Made by a program: the position numbers and the translations under genes. Below the pieces are notes generated by a model that worked only from the letters and a program-made list of their open reading frames with translations, did no database searches and was not told where the DNA came from. From positions 68,109,431-68,173,430 of the forward strand of contig CM053146.1 of NCBI GenBank assembly GCA_028571685.1: a stretch of DNA of 64,000 bases, in the 5' to 3' direction. This stretch comes from Heterohyrax brucei (taxonomy: Eukaryota > Chordata > Mammalia > Hyracoidea > Procaviidae). Below are positions 44,440 to 57,057 of the stretch, in pieces; position 1 is the first letter of the stretch; the number at the start of each line of letters is the position of its first letter.

Positions 44440-45131
44440 TATTGAACCACATCCTCCTGAAACGTGTGCCTGCTTTTCTAAGCCATGATTCTTAGTATTG
44501 TCTGGTTGTCTGCCATGTCGTGATCTGATACTCCTACGTGCTGCAAATCCTAACTTTATGACACTCATTTTAGTCCTGGTGGCACAGCGGTTAAGCACTT
44601 GGCAGTTAATCAAAATGTCTTTAGTTCCAATCCACCAGCTGCTCCTTGGAAACCCTATAAGGCAGGTCCACTCTGTCCTGTGTGGTTACTATAAGTCAGA
44701 ATCAACTAAATGGCAATAGGTTCAGTTTTTTTTTGGAAGATGTTGCTAAGTCAGAAATAAAGACATTTATGTTAATGACACGGGACATAATCTGCAGGAT
44801 TACAATGTATCTTGAATCAATCTTTTTTGAGATATATAAGAGAAAAGAGAGCAGAGACAAGAAGAATATGGTTATCAACAAGAAAGAAAAGCCAGAAGCA
44901 GAGCATGTCCTCTGGACTCAGCGTCCTTGCTCTGAGAGTCTCCTAGACCCAGTAGAAGACTGATGACAAGAACCATTCCCCAAAGCCAGCAGAGAGAGAA
45001 AGGCTTCCCCGAGAGCTGGTGCCCCGATTTTTTACTTCTAGCCTTCTAAACTGTGAGAGAATATACTTCTGTTGGCCAAAGCCACATGCTGTGGTATTTC
45101 TTTCTGCAGTAGTACTAAATAACTATGACAT
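44440..45131 (+). mobile_element. MaLR-type LTR interrupted by an AfroSINE
   Basis: Sense strand of the same LTR family as 23657-24175, 49608-50090 and 53654-54198: 'taatgacacgggacataatc', 'ttttgagatatataagagaa', 'tgatgacaagaaccattccc' and the end 'gtagtactaaataactatga'. The SINE lies at 44570-44736. No interior sequence is attached, so it is a solo LTR. Confidence 0.75.
44570..44736 (+). repeat. AfroSINE inside an LTR
   Basis: TAGTCCTGGTGGCACAGCGG head, 'gtggttactataagtcagaa' tail with T-run (44728-44736). It is younger than the LTR it splits. Confidence 0.93.
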
Positions 45132-45138
45132 CTATAGC

Positions 45139-46616
45139 AACCAACACTGTATTGGTGGAGAGATAGATACAGAGATAAATGGAAAACAATAGAAAACACA
45201 GAGACAGGCTCGCAAAAATATGTCCAACAGATCTTCAACAAAGCTGCAAAAGCAATTCAATGGAGAAAGAAACTATGAAGTTGAAGTAACTGTATATATC
45301 ATAAATAGATTAAAAAAGAATGAACCTCCACATATACTTCATGCCTAACAAAAAATCAATTCAAAATAGATTACAGATTTAAATGTAATATGAAAATCTA
45401 TACAATTTTCACAACAAAAATAAGACGAATTTTATGATCTAGAACTAAGAAAACAGTTCCATGTGGACCATGCTTTTAGTAACATGATTAATAAAAACAA
45501 AAAAAATAATAATTAAAACCTTTTTGTTCTGCGAGCAATTATGCTGAGAGCATTAAAGCAAAACACATCACAGAGTGATAGAAAATATATGCAAATCAGA
45601 CATCTGACTAAGAATCAATATCTGGAATATAGAAAAACTTCAAAACACAACATTTTAAAAAACTAGTTAGAAAACAGACAAAGACACGAACCGATATTTT
45701 ACCAAAGAGAATGCGCAGATGGCAAATAATCACACCAAAAGAGGCCTGGTATTGGTAGCCATTAGGGAAATCAAATTAAAAACACAATGAATTATTTTTA
45801 AAAGGAGGTATTGCTGCATAGATACTTTAATGTCATCTATTAAAATAGCTAAAATTAAAAATACTAATGATACCAAATGTTGGCAATGATGCAGAGAAAC
45901 TTCCTCACTCATACATTTATGGTGAGAATGTAAGGTGATACAGTCATTCTATAACACGATTTGGCAGTTTTTTTAAAAAAAAATGAAACATGCAGTCATG
46001 AGGAAACTCAGGAATTACAATCTTGAGCATTTATTCTAAAGAAAAGAACTATGTTTAAACAAAAAGATATACAAGAATATTATAGCAGCTTTATTCATAA
46101 TTGCCCCAAATACAAAAATAACACAGCTGTCTTTCAATGGATGAATAAACAACTGTGATAGATATATCTGTACCATGGAATACTATTCAGAAATAAAAAG
46201 AAAGTGACTACTGTTATATACAACAGCCTGGCTAAATCTCCACAGAATTATACTAATGGAGAAAGGGAAGTCAATTATAAAAGCTTCATGATTCCATGTA
46301 TATAAAATTATTGAAATCATAAAAATACAGAAATGGAGACCATATCCAGTGTTGCCAGGGATTGAGCAGAGGGTGAGGGTGTGAAGAAAGTGACTGTGTC
46401 TATAAAGAGCACCACAAGGGTTCCTTGTGATGACGGAAGTGGTTGGTCTCGACTCCATTGATATCAACACCCTGGTTACAACAGTTGCAGCATCTTACAA
46501 CTGGGGGATACACGTACCCTGTGAGTAAAGGGTACACAGGATCTTTCGGCATTATTTATTACAACTGTATGTAGATTTATAATTTATCTCAGAATAAAAG
46601 AATTAAAATTTGTAAC
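45139..46616 (+). mobile_element. Old L1 3' end (ORF2 C-terminus and 3'UTR)
   Basis: It starts in the 'ccaacagatcttcaacaaag' part of ORF2, has 'gcagctttattcataattgc' and 'gataaacaactgtg'-like text, 'ccatggaatactattcagaa', and a long 3'UTR ending 'cagaataaaag'. Coding frames are destroyed. The order is typical of old mammalian L1 subfamilies. Confidence 0.87.
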
Positions 46617-46689
46617 AAAAAAATCAAGAGTATGGGGAATTCACATATGCTTAATAATTAGAAAACCTTAAACATCTTTCTTAACCATT

Positions 46690-46931
46690 TCAGATTCAAT
46701 GACATCTACATGGTTGCTTGCCATTATTTCTTTATTTCTTATGAAGATGAACAATTAATGTAGCCCCTCAGAGGACATCTTTCAAGTGGAACTATGAATC
46801 CCACAATCTAATATATGGGTTATATGTGAATGTGGATTTCTAGCCTCCTAAATTGTTACAAAATAAAATTGTTTGTTAAAGCCATCCACTTGTGGTATTT
46901 CTTTCATAGTAGCACTAGAGAACTAAGACAT
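46690..46931 (+). mobile_element. MaLR-type LTR, 3' part
   Basis: 'ggatttctagcctcctaaat', AATAAAATTGTTTGTTAAAG with a poly(A) signal, and the end 'gcactagagaactaagaca'. The 5' part is truncated; the left boundary is uncertain. Confidence 0.72.
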
Positions 46932-48380
46932 CTATAGTAACTGAGAATGTGTGGTTGTTTTCAACAGAAGTTTTAGCCTAGGACCTGAAGTTCTACTTGT
47001 CCCTACCACAACAATTCTATGAAGGTTTCCTGAATATTCCACAGTGATAGTTCTCGTCTAGACTTTTCAGGCACTCATTTATATGAATAATCAGCTACTG
47101 TATTAATCATAGCAAAAACTATGTACCAGCTGTCGCCAACATAAGGCACTGAGCCAGAACACAATACCTTTTACATTACTGTCGTGTCATATTTTTATGT
47201 TAGTTAATTTTCACTTGTACAAGCTCCCATCCCCCCCAACAATAAATTGTAAGGCCCTTGAGGTTAATGATTGTCAGAAACTTGACTGTGTATCTATTAT
47301 GACCCTACTACACGTCATCTGTGTTGTAGACACACAGCACACAGGTTTCAATGATGGGATTAATTGAAAACATTTTAATTTAGCTATCTATAGTGTGTCC
47401 TAAAGAAAAGGAACAGAGATATTGCAGAGTACATTGTTGTCCATACTGAATGATTCGTGCAGGAGCACTTGTGCTGGCATGCTCCTCTGATTTGTATTCT
47501 ACTTCCTTGACTCCTAGGAGCAAGAACACACCTGGCAGCTGAAACACCTGCACGTGTCTGCTGGAAGTCAGAGATGTGCTTTTACACCAGAGTGATACTT
47601 GCTTAGCTTAAAATTCACATTACTATGCAGCTGTTTTCTTTCTACTATTGTAGAATGCAGCATGGTTAATCAGGAGGCTGGAGGTAATATAAAGTAACCA
47701 GAAAGCATCAAATAACATACCAGAGATTTCAATGTGCTTACTGCCACGCTAAAATGGTTTAACTAGGCAAAACATATTGGCCAAACTAGGGCCATCCAGG
47801 GGAAGTGTGATATGAAAGAATGTTTATGATTTGAGAATTTCAGAAATACTTTATAGCATGCAATGTAGAGAAAATAGAAATATTTATGCAATTCAAACTT
47901 GAAATTGTACACAGACCATACTATCACTTAGAGAAAACCCCAAATTAATGGAATTTCTTCCTTTGAAATACTGCAATGATTAAGAACTGTTCTCTCAGTG
48001 TTTGAACAGTTATGTTTTATCAAATAATGCTAAGCCAGCTCATCTTCCTAGCTTATTGTATCAATCAGGGCATCAAGAAGCCTCAGAGCATCCCTTGTTG
48101 GTGATCATTCAGTCTATTGATATTATTTTAGACACAATACTGAACAGCTGTCCTTATTTGCAAAAATCACCTCAGAATACACCACATTACACTTATTACA
48201 CAGTAAATTATGGTATGCATTTCACGGAAAATATATGTGAAATTTTATCACCAAATGAAATTACGTTTACATTACAGAAAACAATGAAACATGTGTAATT
48301 AAATGCTTAATAAAGCAGACAGATGATTAGATAAGATTTATCTGAACTTTTAAAAACAGTGGCTCTGACCTGGAACAATT
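46932..48380. other. Mostly single-copy, with an L2 scrap
   Basis: L2-like text at 47218-47365 ('gtaaggcccttgaggttaat', 'acttgactgtgtatctatta'). The rest is unrecognised. A 98-codon frame at 48002-48298 opens with TTG, not ATG, and has no known domain. Confidence 0.45.
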
Positions 48381-48553
48381 AAAACCAACAAAAAAAAAAA
48401 AAAGAACCATTGCTGTCAAGTCAATTATGATTCATAGCAACCCTGTAAGACAGAGTAGAACTGTCCCATAGGGTTTCCAAGGAGCAGCTGGTGGAACTGT
48501 TGACCTATTTGGTTAGCAGCCAAGCATTTAATCACTGTGCCACTAGGGCTTCC
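48381..48553 (-). repeat. AfroSINE
   Basis: Reverse copy with an A-run, CATAGCAACCCTGTAAGACA, and head 'tgtgccactagggcttcc'. Confidence 0.93.
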
Positions 48554-48744
48554 TGCAAGGACTAGGGGAACATTATAGTTCTAATTAGTTCTTCAGTGGG
48601 CAGAGACTGTAGTTCCTCAGGTTATGGGCTTTAAGTCCCTACCATACTGTTACTTTTCTACCCACTAACTTTTCCACTGTATCGTCCTTTCCTGCTTCTT
48701 ATCTCATCTACTGAAAGTTTGAGCTAATCATTCAGGGTAATATC

Positions 48745-48996
48745 AGGAAAAATAAATCATTGCCATTGAATCAATTCCATCTCATATTTATCTCATGTGC
48801 TAGAGAATAAAACTGCTCCACTGGGTTTTCTTGTTTGAGTCATAATTTACTTGATGGTAACAAGTTTCATTTGGTTTGTTTAATCTTTATGGAAGCAGAT
48901 TGTCAGGCTTTTCTTCTGCCATACTGTGGGAGAGTTCACACTGCCTACCTTTAGATTAGAAGCCAAGCATAAATCATTTGTGCCACCAAGAGATCC
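48745..48996 (-). repeat. AfroSINE long variant carrying an inverted SINE tail
   Basis: Reverse copy (tail 'tcattgccattgaatcaatt', head 'gtgccaccaagagatcc'). Its middle contains a sense-strand tail scrap at about 48828-48880 ('gtttgagtcataatttactt', 'gatggtaacaagtttcattt'). The long-variant block 'tctttatggaagcagattgt' is present. Confidence 0.8.
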
Positions 48997-49607
48997 TAAG
49001 GAAAACTAATCTGAGAAAATGACTGCACAGCCTCTGGCATTGGGATATTTACCTCGGCTCCCTGTGTACCAATACCTCTTGTTCTGAAAAGAAGCTTTGG
49101 CAGGTAAGAAGTCATTGTAATGAGAGGAAATCAATGGTGGGAATAGTGATTTGCCTTTTTAGTAAGTTAAAGTATTCTTCATTTTTAGTGAAGTTGTCCA
49201 CAGAAGTAAAACATTAAATAAAGACTGATGAGTCAGGAACAATTCCAGTAGATATATATACTGGACCTACTTAGTTTTCATTTTGACCAGCAAGATCGTT
49301 CCCTTGGTTTCTATCACACTCTATCTAGAACTATTTCCTATGAAAATGGTGAGTTAAGCTATCCTGTCTTGAATAGGACCAAAAGGGCATGTCAATGGTT
49401 TGAAATCTGACCAATATTTGCATTTATCTAAATCATAAGATTTCATCTATTGATATTTCTATGGTAAAAGATAAACATTCATTTTCATAATCATTTAGTT
49501 ATAGCTGAGGAAAGTCACAATTCAGAGGCAGCTCCTTTCTGTACCAGTACATCCATGTTTCTAGAAGGTGTAATCTCCTTAGTGTTCTTTTTCAAACAGA
49601 ATGATAG
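48997..49607. other. Unassigned region
   Basis: No repeat or gene recognised. Confidence 0.4.
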
Positions 49608-50090
49608 TGTTTGAGTCAGCTAGTGCTGCTCTAACAGAAATATCACAAGTGGATGTCTTTAAAAAGAGAAATTTTATTCTGTCACAGTACAGTAGGCTAA
49701 ACGTCCAAATTAGGGTGTCAGCTCCAGGGGAAGGTTTTCTCTGCTGGCTTTCAGGGACAGTCCTCGTCATTAATCTCCCCTTGAACTGGAAGATTCTGAG
49801 GTGCAGGGATCCCAGTGCTTTCCTAAGGATGTCCTCAGCTCCCTGCACCACTTCCTTCCTTGATTGTATGAGGTCACCCCATCTCAGCTTGCCTCCCTGT
49901 CTCTTGTATCTCAAGAGGCCACCCCAAGCCACAATACAATCTTATGCTGTTAAGTCCTGCCCTGCCAACTCCGCTGTGGCCCACCCTCCCTCAATTAACA
50001 TCACAAAGGCAAGGTTCAGACTACACAGGGAATTATGGCTCAGCAGAATTCTACACACATTTCTCGGAGAATACCATTCAACCCATGACA
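49608..50090 (-). mobile_element. MaLR-type solo LTR
   Basis: Plus-strand text runs TGTTTGAGTCAGCTAGTGCT to 'attcaacccatgaca' (TG...CA ends). Flanks GATAG and GATAC are a 4/5 match to a 5-bp target duplication. The 165- and 117-codon frames crossing it on opposite strands (49601-50098 and 49579-49932) are LTR shadows. Confidence 0.8.
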
Positions 50091-50384
50091 GATACTAATT
50101 ACATTTCTCAGATGTCTTATTTCTACTTTAATTATTTTGATGTTTATTCTTTGAAAATCTTTAACATTCTTACAGCAAACGAAGACCCTGAGTGTGTATT
50201 GTTTTAGTAAGGCTTAAAATATTGCCAGACATACAGACTGTCTATTTAACCAGGGTACATTGCCCCAGAAAGTAACAATCCTATAAATACAACTTAGTCC
50301 ATAGTTTTTTTTTGTTTGTTTGTTTCACTTTTATTTATTTATTTATTTTGCAACATGCATTGAGCCACAATATTGTACTCCCCC
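50091..50384. other. Unassigned, with T-rich simple sequence
   Basis: A (TTTG)n/(TTTA)n run lies at 50306-50350. Nothing else is recognised. Confidence 0.5.
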
Positions 50385-50876
50385 GAATTCTCTGTGGTTA
50401 TTAGCATCATGTGTCGATGTGACTGGGCTATGATTCTCAGTGTTTATATGTGACCCCTCCCATGTTGCATCTGCTGTGAGTAGCCAATCACAGCCAATCA
50501 GTTTAAAGGGATTTTCCTTAGAGGTGAATACTGCATCTGTATGTAATTAGATCTTCTGGCTTTTTGCTGGCCCTGGATCTTGCAACAGCCTCTGTCCATC
50601 TGACCTTCAGTTCTTAGAATATGAGCTATCAGTTTGTCTGCACATCTTGAAATCTGTCAAACTTCACAGTGTGGGAGCAGGAGTGCTGCTCTCTGACCTG
50701 CTGATCCTGGGTTTGTCAACCACTGCAGTTACTTGGATTGAAAGACACATCCATTTTGATCCACAGACTCAGCACAATCTAGCCTCTGTAACTGCAAGAG
50801 CAATTTCCTTGACATAAATCTCTCTCTCTATAAATTTATATGTTTTACTGGTTTTGTTTTTTAGAGAATCCAGCCT
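50385..50876 (+). mobile_element. Ancient LTR-like repeat
   Basis: 'tcgatgtgactgggctatga', 'cagccaatcagtttaaaggg', 'tccttgacataaatctctct' and the end 'gagaatccagcctaggaca' match in order an ancient mammalian MaLR/ERVL-like LTR. Family name not assigned. Confidence 0.6.
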
Positions 50877-51560
50877 AGGACACTCTCTACGCTTCATCCC
50901 AAACCAGTTTACTCTGAAATTTTCTGGTAAAGCCTACAGTGTACATTTTCTTGGGAATCTTCTTGTATTGGTGTCCAGCAGAAAAATTCAAACTTTTTTC
51001 AAGGTATGTATCTCAACCCTTATGAATCATTTATACAGATATATATAGACAGATATTCTACCCCCCGTTGATAAGGTTATGATAGTCATTTGTTCACCTA
51101 ACTCTAGAAAAGCATAAATGAGTGGTTTCCAAATACCAGGAAACACCTAGGTCTTAACAAAAAGATATGCAATCAGAATGGTCAACTCAATGCTTATAGC
51201 AAAACATGCAATATTTGGAGGTTTCAAGCCATGAAAAACAAGCAAAGAGTTCCATAAGCTCTCCATACCTACAAATCTATATAGCCATGGCATATTTTTA
51301 TGGGTAATGAATGAGAATTCCCATGTAAGAGTCAGTAAAATGTTTTATACTAAAATTCAGTATTATCATATTTGCTTTTCATATATCTACATGATCCATC
51401 ACACTATCACAGAGAACAATACATATAGCTGGTATACCAGGTACATCACAGGACCCCAGCAAGTAACCTATGATATTTGGAGTTCTCTCTTTGTCTTTTC
51501 ACCTATTCTTTGATTGATTTTTTTTTTACCTATTCTCTATTGGTTTCCACCTAATTCTAT
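50877..51560. other. Unassigned AT-rich region
   Basis: No gene or repeat recognised. Confidence 0.4.
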
Positions 51561-51954
51561 GCTGTGGTAGAAAGAATCTGCAGAACGACCACACCCAAAA
51601 GATGTCCCTCTCTTGTACTCAAAACCTAGAATTTCATAACATTTCCATGATTGTATATGATCTTACAGGGAATATTTGGCTTTCACACAGGGAGTTTATT
51701 CAGTGGGTTTGATTTAATTACATGAACTCTTGAAAGCAAAGAACCTTCTCCAACCGGTGGGAGAAGAAGAGAGCCTCTAGATAAGAAACTGACCTCACTG
51801 GCATCTTGATTTCAGCCTTGTGAGACTCAGGGCAAAGAACTCAGTTAAGCCTAACTAGATACCTGACCTACAGAACAATGAGATAATAAGTAGGTGTTGC
51901 TTTACCTTCCTGAGTTTATGCTAATGTTATCCAACCACAGAAAACTAACACATG
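51561..51954 (+). mobile_element. MLT1-like MaLR LTR
   Basis: Start-like text 'gcagaacgaccacacccaaa', then 'tgggtttgatttaattacat', 'actggcatcttgatttcagc' (the conserved 'tcttgatttcagcc' block) and the end 'acagaaaactaacaca'. Confidence 0.68.
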
Positions 51955-51978
51955 GGACTTTGTCGACGCTTTGTCAAT

Positions 51979-52424
51979 GTTGTTAGATGCTGTGGAGTCA
52001 GTTCTGCCTCACAGCGACCCTACATACAACAGAACAAACCACTCCAGTCCTGCAATCATTGCTATGCTTGTGCACATTGTCTCAGCCACTGTGCCAATCC
52101 CCCTCATTGAGAGTCTTCCTCTTTTTCACTAACCCTCTGCCAAGCATGATGTCCTTGTCTAGGGACTGATCCTTCCTGATAACATGTTCAAAGTACATGA
52201 GAGGAAATCGAACTGTCCTCACTTCTAAAGAGTATTTTGGCTGTACTTCCGAGACAGATGTGCTCATTATTCTGGCACTCGACAATATATTCAACATTCT
52301 TTGCCAACACCGTAATTCAAATGTACCTACTCTTCTTCAGTCTTTCTTATTCACTGTTCACCTTTTGCATGCATATGAAGCAACTGAAAATACCACAGTG
52401 ACTGAAAATACCAAAGTCTGTCAA
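51979..52424 (-). mobile_element. RTE LINE 3' fragment
   Basis: Antisense 3' end: TGTTGTTAGATGCTGTGGAG, 'caagcatgatgtccttgtct', 'gcactcgacaatatattcaa', 'gcatgcatatgaagcaactg'. It ends in a short duplicated phrase ('actgaaaataccacagtg', 'actgaaaataccaaagtc'). The 5' part is missing. Confidence 0.9.
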
Positions 52425-52430
52425 TATCAA

Positions 52431-52475
52431 TCCAAACCCACTGCCATCGAGTCGATTCCAGCTAGCATCACTAAA
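52431..52475 (-). repeat. AfroSINE tail scrap
   Basis: ACTGCCATCGAGTCGATTCC and a few flanking bases only. Very well preserved but without body or head. Confidence 0.78.
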
Positions 52476-52902
52476 TACACAGGGGCTTCAGTAGTGGCTT
52501 TCCAAGGTCAACAGGCTGCTGGCCCCAAGTAAGAGATGGAGAATATCAATCTGTGTGTCTACCTAATGGCACATGGAACCAATTTGTTAAGTAGATCCTA
52601 GCTCAAGGTACCTTTGCTGATATTCAGCCACTATCTGGAAATGACTCATTCTGATTTCAAATACAAGGCTAGATAAAAAGACATGTGTTAATGTTTTGTT
52701 AGTAACTATTAAGACTTGCACACAGCATTTATTATTGAAGGGTCATTAAGTATTAGAATGATTTGTCTGGTTCTCTACTACGATTTTGAGGTCTTCTGGG
52801 TGGGTACTATGTATTATTTGTCTCTGTATCATCTCTGCATAGAGTAAATAAGTGCAAACATGGAAAAAAATGAGCAAAAACCGACATTCATTTTTAAGCT
52901 AA
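52476..52902. other. Unassigned
   Basis: No gene or repeat recognised. Confidence 0.4.
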
Positions 52903-53110
52903 AACACAAAAACCTACTGCCACTGCCTTCGAGTTGATTCTGACTCACATCAATCCTATAGAACAGAGTAGAACTGCCACACAGACTTTCCAAGTAGTGC
53001 CTGGTGGATTCACACTGCCAACCTTTTGGTTAGCAGCTGCAACATTTAACCACTCTGCCACCAGGGTTACCTCAGTCAGAATCAACTCGATGGTGGTGGG
53101 TTTTATTTCT
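52903..53110 (-). repeat. AfroSINE followed by an inverted SINE tail
   Basis: A complete reverse copy (52903-53068, head ACTCTGCCACCAGGGTTAC) is followed without a gap by a sense tail, GTCAGAATCAACTCGATGGT (53075-53094), and a T-rich end. Confidence 0.87.
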
Positions 53111-53554
53111 TTTCTTTTTTTGGTTTGATTAAAACACAAAAGTTCCCAGAAATGTAGAGTTTTTATAAAAGAATTCTGTCAATTTGATTGTGAGGAAACA
53201 CTGCCCTCTCCTTTGCCATCAGCAATATTTTGATGGGAAAGTTTCAAAAGCTTTAACTTCAGTTATAGGGAAGAAGTGGGATGGAGAGACATCTAACTAT
53301 ATTCTGGTTACTCTCAAGTCAAATCCTAATAGAGTTAAATGTGATATATATTTTAGAACTCTGGGTCTCACGTCTCCACAGCAGTATCAAGAGTACCAGG
53401 TTGGTCCTGAGGTCAGAGGATCATTCTTACTCAGATTGGGTTGTCATTTAAAACCCAAGACATCTGGACCTTTCCGATCCTCATTTATTTAATACTTAAC
53501 TAAATAAGTAATAGACAGATGGATGGATGGCAAAATAGTTCAAAGCTAGAGTTT

Positions 53555-54300
53555 CAATCTGGTATTCTTAGTTCAAGTTCTGCCTTTGTCACTAAGTACA
53601 GGTGTGATCTTGGGCAAGTTATTTTCTATACAATTTATTTTCCTCATTGTTACTGTCTTAGTCATCTAGTGCTACTGTAACAGAAATGCCACAGGTAGAT
53701 GGCTTTAACAAAAAGACTTTTATTTCTTTGGAATGCCAGACAGAATAAGTGGGCTGAAAGTCCTAATTCAGGGTGTCAGCTTCAGGGGAAGCCTTTCTCT
53801 CTCTGTTTGCTGAGGAGAAAAATCCTTTGTCATCAATCTTCTCTTGGTCCCTGTGTAGCAACCCTAAGTCCAAAGGACATGCTTTGCTCCCAGACTCTCA
53901 GCTTGCTTCTCTTTCCTTTTTATCTTTTGTAAGAGAAAAGATGGTGCAGGCCACACATCCCTCAGGGAAAACTCCTTTACACTGAACTATAGATGTGACT
54001 TCAGTAGAAGTATTAAAGTCCTCTCCTAATCCTCTTTACTATCATCTTGCCCCATTAACCACAAGCAGAGATTAGGATTGACAGCATACATAAAAATTAC
54101 AATCATAAAATAGAAGACAACCACACAACACTGGGAATCACGGCTCAGACAAGTTGCTGCCCACATTCTTTGGAGGGGGCATAATTCAATCCTTCACGGT
54201 TACAATGGGTATAATAATAATATCTAACTCAAAGAAATAGAAGAGGTTGTACATATAGTGGCCTTAGCATGGTGCTTAGTAGGTAATATGAAGTGAACAA
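53555..54300 (+). repeat. MIR interrupted by a MaLR LTR
   Basis: Left part 53555-53653 ('gtgatcttgggcaagttatt') and right part 54199-54300 ('acaatgggtataataataat', 'ggccttagcatggtgcttag') are colinear halves of one MIR. Confidence 0.83.
53654..54198 (-). mobile_element. MaLR-type solo LTR
   Basis: Plus-strand text from TGTCTTAGTCATCTAGTGCT to 'attcaatccttcacg'. It is bounded by a perfect 5-bp duplication GTTAC (53649-53653 and 54199-54203), as expected for ERVL/MaLR integration. Confidence 0.87.
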
Positions 54301-56507
54301 TCCATTTTACCTATTAGTGTTAAACAAAAAAATTCCCAATTAATAACTATTGTTATTTTCATTAGAAATGTACGGTTTCCTTTATAGCAGCAGTATTTTC
54401 ACATAATGTTAATGAATGCTTAACAGTCTTAGAGATGCCTCCAGCTAATGTCTGACCTACTTACTTGAAAGGGAGGGCCAATAATAATCTAGCCTTTACA
54501 GAAGCTCTGTCTTCCTGCACCCAGGAAACTGCATAATTGCTACTTGAGACACAGTTATAGAATGTTTTCAATTATGTTAAAGAACAAAAATCCTTAGATT
54601 AGTTAACTGGTATCTTTTTCTAAATTTATCCTTTCGTTGATAGCATTTCAAATACTCAGAAAAATGTGATCAATTTTATAAAATATGCTTACAACATGAT
54701 TACTATTAGTGATAATTTAGAGCCTCTGTTTAAGATGAGCTATAAAGATGTTACAAATAAGTTAATACTAAGATAAGATAATGCAATCTTATATTTTCAA
54801 AATTTTAGTTGCCTCACCAACAATGCATAGCACCTCTAGACTTTATAGTGCCCAGTGAGATCACAATTTGATTACCACCTCCGAGAAGACCACAACAGAA
54901 TGCTAACAGTTTGAAGAAAAGTTCATATAGGAAACAGGTATTAAGAAAGGGTGAGAGAGAAGATCCCTAGGCAGACATGAGAGCTCCATGGAAAGAGCTA
55001 AAAAATTGCTAAGGAAGACAGAAAATTTTTAGCGCAGTTCTAGAATGCAAAAGAGGGAACAATAAATGGAATTGATAAACACAGATGTTGAAAACTGGAA
55101 GGGAGAGTTTTAGAAGGCTCCTTATCACTGGTAGGATTCCAGCAGATTCAGGATGTCCACTTATCTTCAGTGATGAGTGTAACTTGCTATTTCTATGGGA
55201 TGATCAGTTGCCAAGGATACTTCTAATTTTTTGTCTTTTCTGAATAATTGGCCCTGGGATATTAGGGAACTGAATTAATGTCTTTCTGTACTTGAATATC
55301 TTCAGAACTGTGAGATAAAAGGCATTGGAGAGGAATGGCCCTAATACTCGAGAATCCTTTCTAAATATTATAATTTTGTGAATGTAGGTTTTGTGAATTT
55401 TATTTAATAAAAGTATAAATTTTACCACTTACAAGGTGATTTTGAATTTAGATGACTTCATAGAACATCTGCAACAATAGTTACCATTTTCAATGCAATA
55501 ATGTTTATATTAACAGTACCCAGTTTCTGAAATTGTAAAATAAATACTCATTAAGTTAAAATGTGCTAAGCAAGAGAATACATTTATATTGTGAGCATTT
55601 TGTCTTCATCACGGCTTATTATATGGTTTTGTTTGAGATTCATGGAAAGAGATCCATGCTTGCAAAATTTTCCAAAGCATATACCTTCCATGGCTAATAG
55701 TTTTATCAAGATTTTGCCAGGTAACTGAACATACCAGTATTAGGTAATAATAAAAAGTAATAACTATAGGGTTCATGTTTCAGGAAGATGGAAATTTCAT
55801 TAAGACTCTATTTCCATGATCACTTATTAAATAAATTCACCTGAGTGTTTTCTTCTCCTCATCTATTCAAGAAAAACCCTCTCAGAAGAAGAACATCTCT
55901 TTGTTAGGCATGAGAGGATTTTGAAATAAAAAAGCACCAAAGCCTTTTCTGCATGCTGAAGACTTCCTGAAGATTACATCTGAATAATTATGCTACAGTT
56001 CTTTTTGTTGTGAGAAGAATCTTCAACTACACAAAGGGCCAATGACTAGAGAATAAAAATACACCAGGAAATTCTGCAAAACACTTTTATTTTTTACTTT
56101 TAGGCTTTTAGGAACAACCATCAGATACTATTTTGCATTCATTGGTTGTTCTACCCACTTATTATTTTTTGATGCTATTTAAATATTAACTCTTCCCTAG
56201 TAGGCCACATTCTGTAGTAGTAATACAGCACCCATTTTCGTGTTCTGGGCACTGAGAGTCAGAAAGGAAATTCCTCCTGAGAACTCAGTGAGAAGTGGCA
56301 GAACCTGAGAACAAATCTTGGTCTTAACCTCTTATTTCACTGCATTGAAAGCTTTCTCTCAGGACATGCTGCCATTAAATACTTGTACAATAAAAAGGAG
56401 AAAGCAAAATTTTCAGAGGTTATTTCCAACCCAGAAAATATACTTCAACTCTCTCTTTATTGGATCAGTAACACAGCATAATTAAGCATGGCTATATTTG
56501 CACTCAT
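54301..56507. other. Largely unassigned AT-rich region
   Basis: No gene seen. The longest frames are under 80 codons and unrecognised. A weak MIR-like stretch may lie near 56245-56340. Confidence 0.45.
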
Positions 56508-56560
56508 CTGTGAGTCAGAATCAACTAGACGGCACCAAGTTTTTTGTATTTGTTTTTAAA
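56508..56560 (+). repeat. AfroSINE tail scrap
   Basis: GTGAGTCAGAATCAACTAGA, 'cggcaccaagttttttg' and a T-rich end. Body and head are absent. Confidence 0.8.
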
Positions 56561-57057
56561 TACAATTGAACAGCAAGATCAATATATCCTTCTGCTAACA
56601 ACACAGGTTATATGTGCATGTTTACTCATATAACAAGATAGTTAATATAATAATATAAGGCAATGTAGTCAGACAGTTAATGTGCTCCTAATACGCTGAG
56701 TCCATAGATACAGCCAAACAAAGCAGTGAAGAGTAAGAAAAAAAATAATTGTTCTCACCTCTGTGTCCTCATAGCACATGAACAAGCTAAGGAGTTTGAG
56801 CTTTGTTATATTAGATGATAGCTCATTGATCCTACGGATCCTTGATGTGCTTGCTGGCTCTGAGAGCACAGGGGCATTACCTTGTATCTCCGTGACTCTG
56901 GAGTTTAGCACAGTTCCTGGCACATGGACAGGATTTTAGTAAATTTCACATGGCTAAAGTTTTTGCACATTTCCTCACAATCCTAAAAGATGTAGTACCA
57001 TTACTGTATGTCAACAGAAATGTTCCGTAATTGTTTCTATGATAAAGAACTACCCCA
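56561..57057. other. Unassigned, with an L2-like scrap
   Basis: 56860-56945 ('tagcacagttcctggcacat') resembles an L2 3' end on the plus strand. Nothing else is recognised. Confidence 0.45.

Noticed and set aside
48002-48298. 98-codon frame as a small protein gene
   Set aside because: It opens at TTG, has no ATG at its start, no recognised domain and no exon boundaries.
49579-50098. Long overlapping frames of 165 codons (plus) and 117 codons (minus) as protein genes
   Set aside because: Both lie almost wholly within a MaLR-type LTR defined by TG...CA ends, so they are chance frames in repeat sequence.
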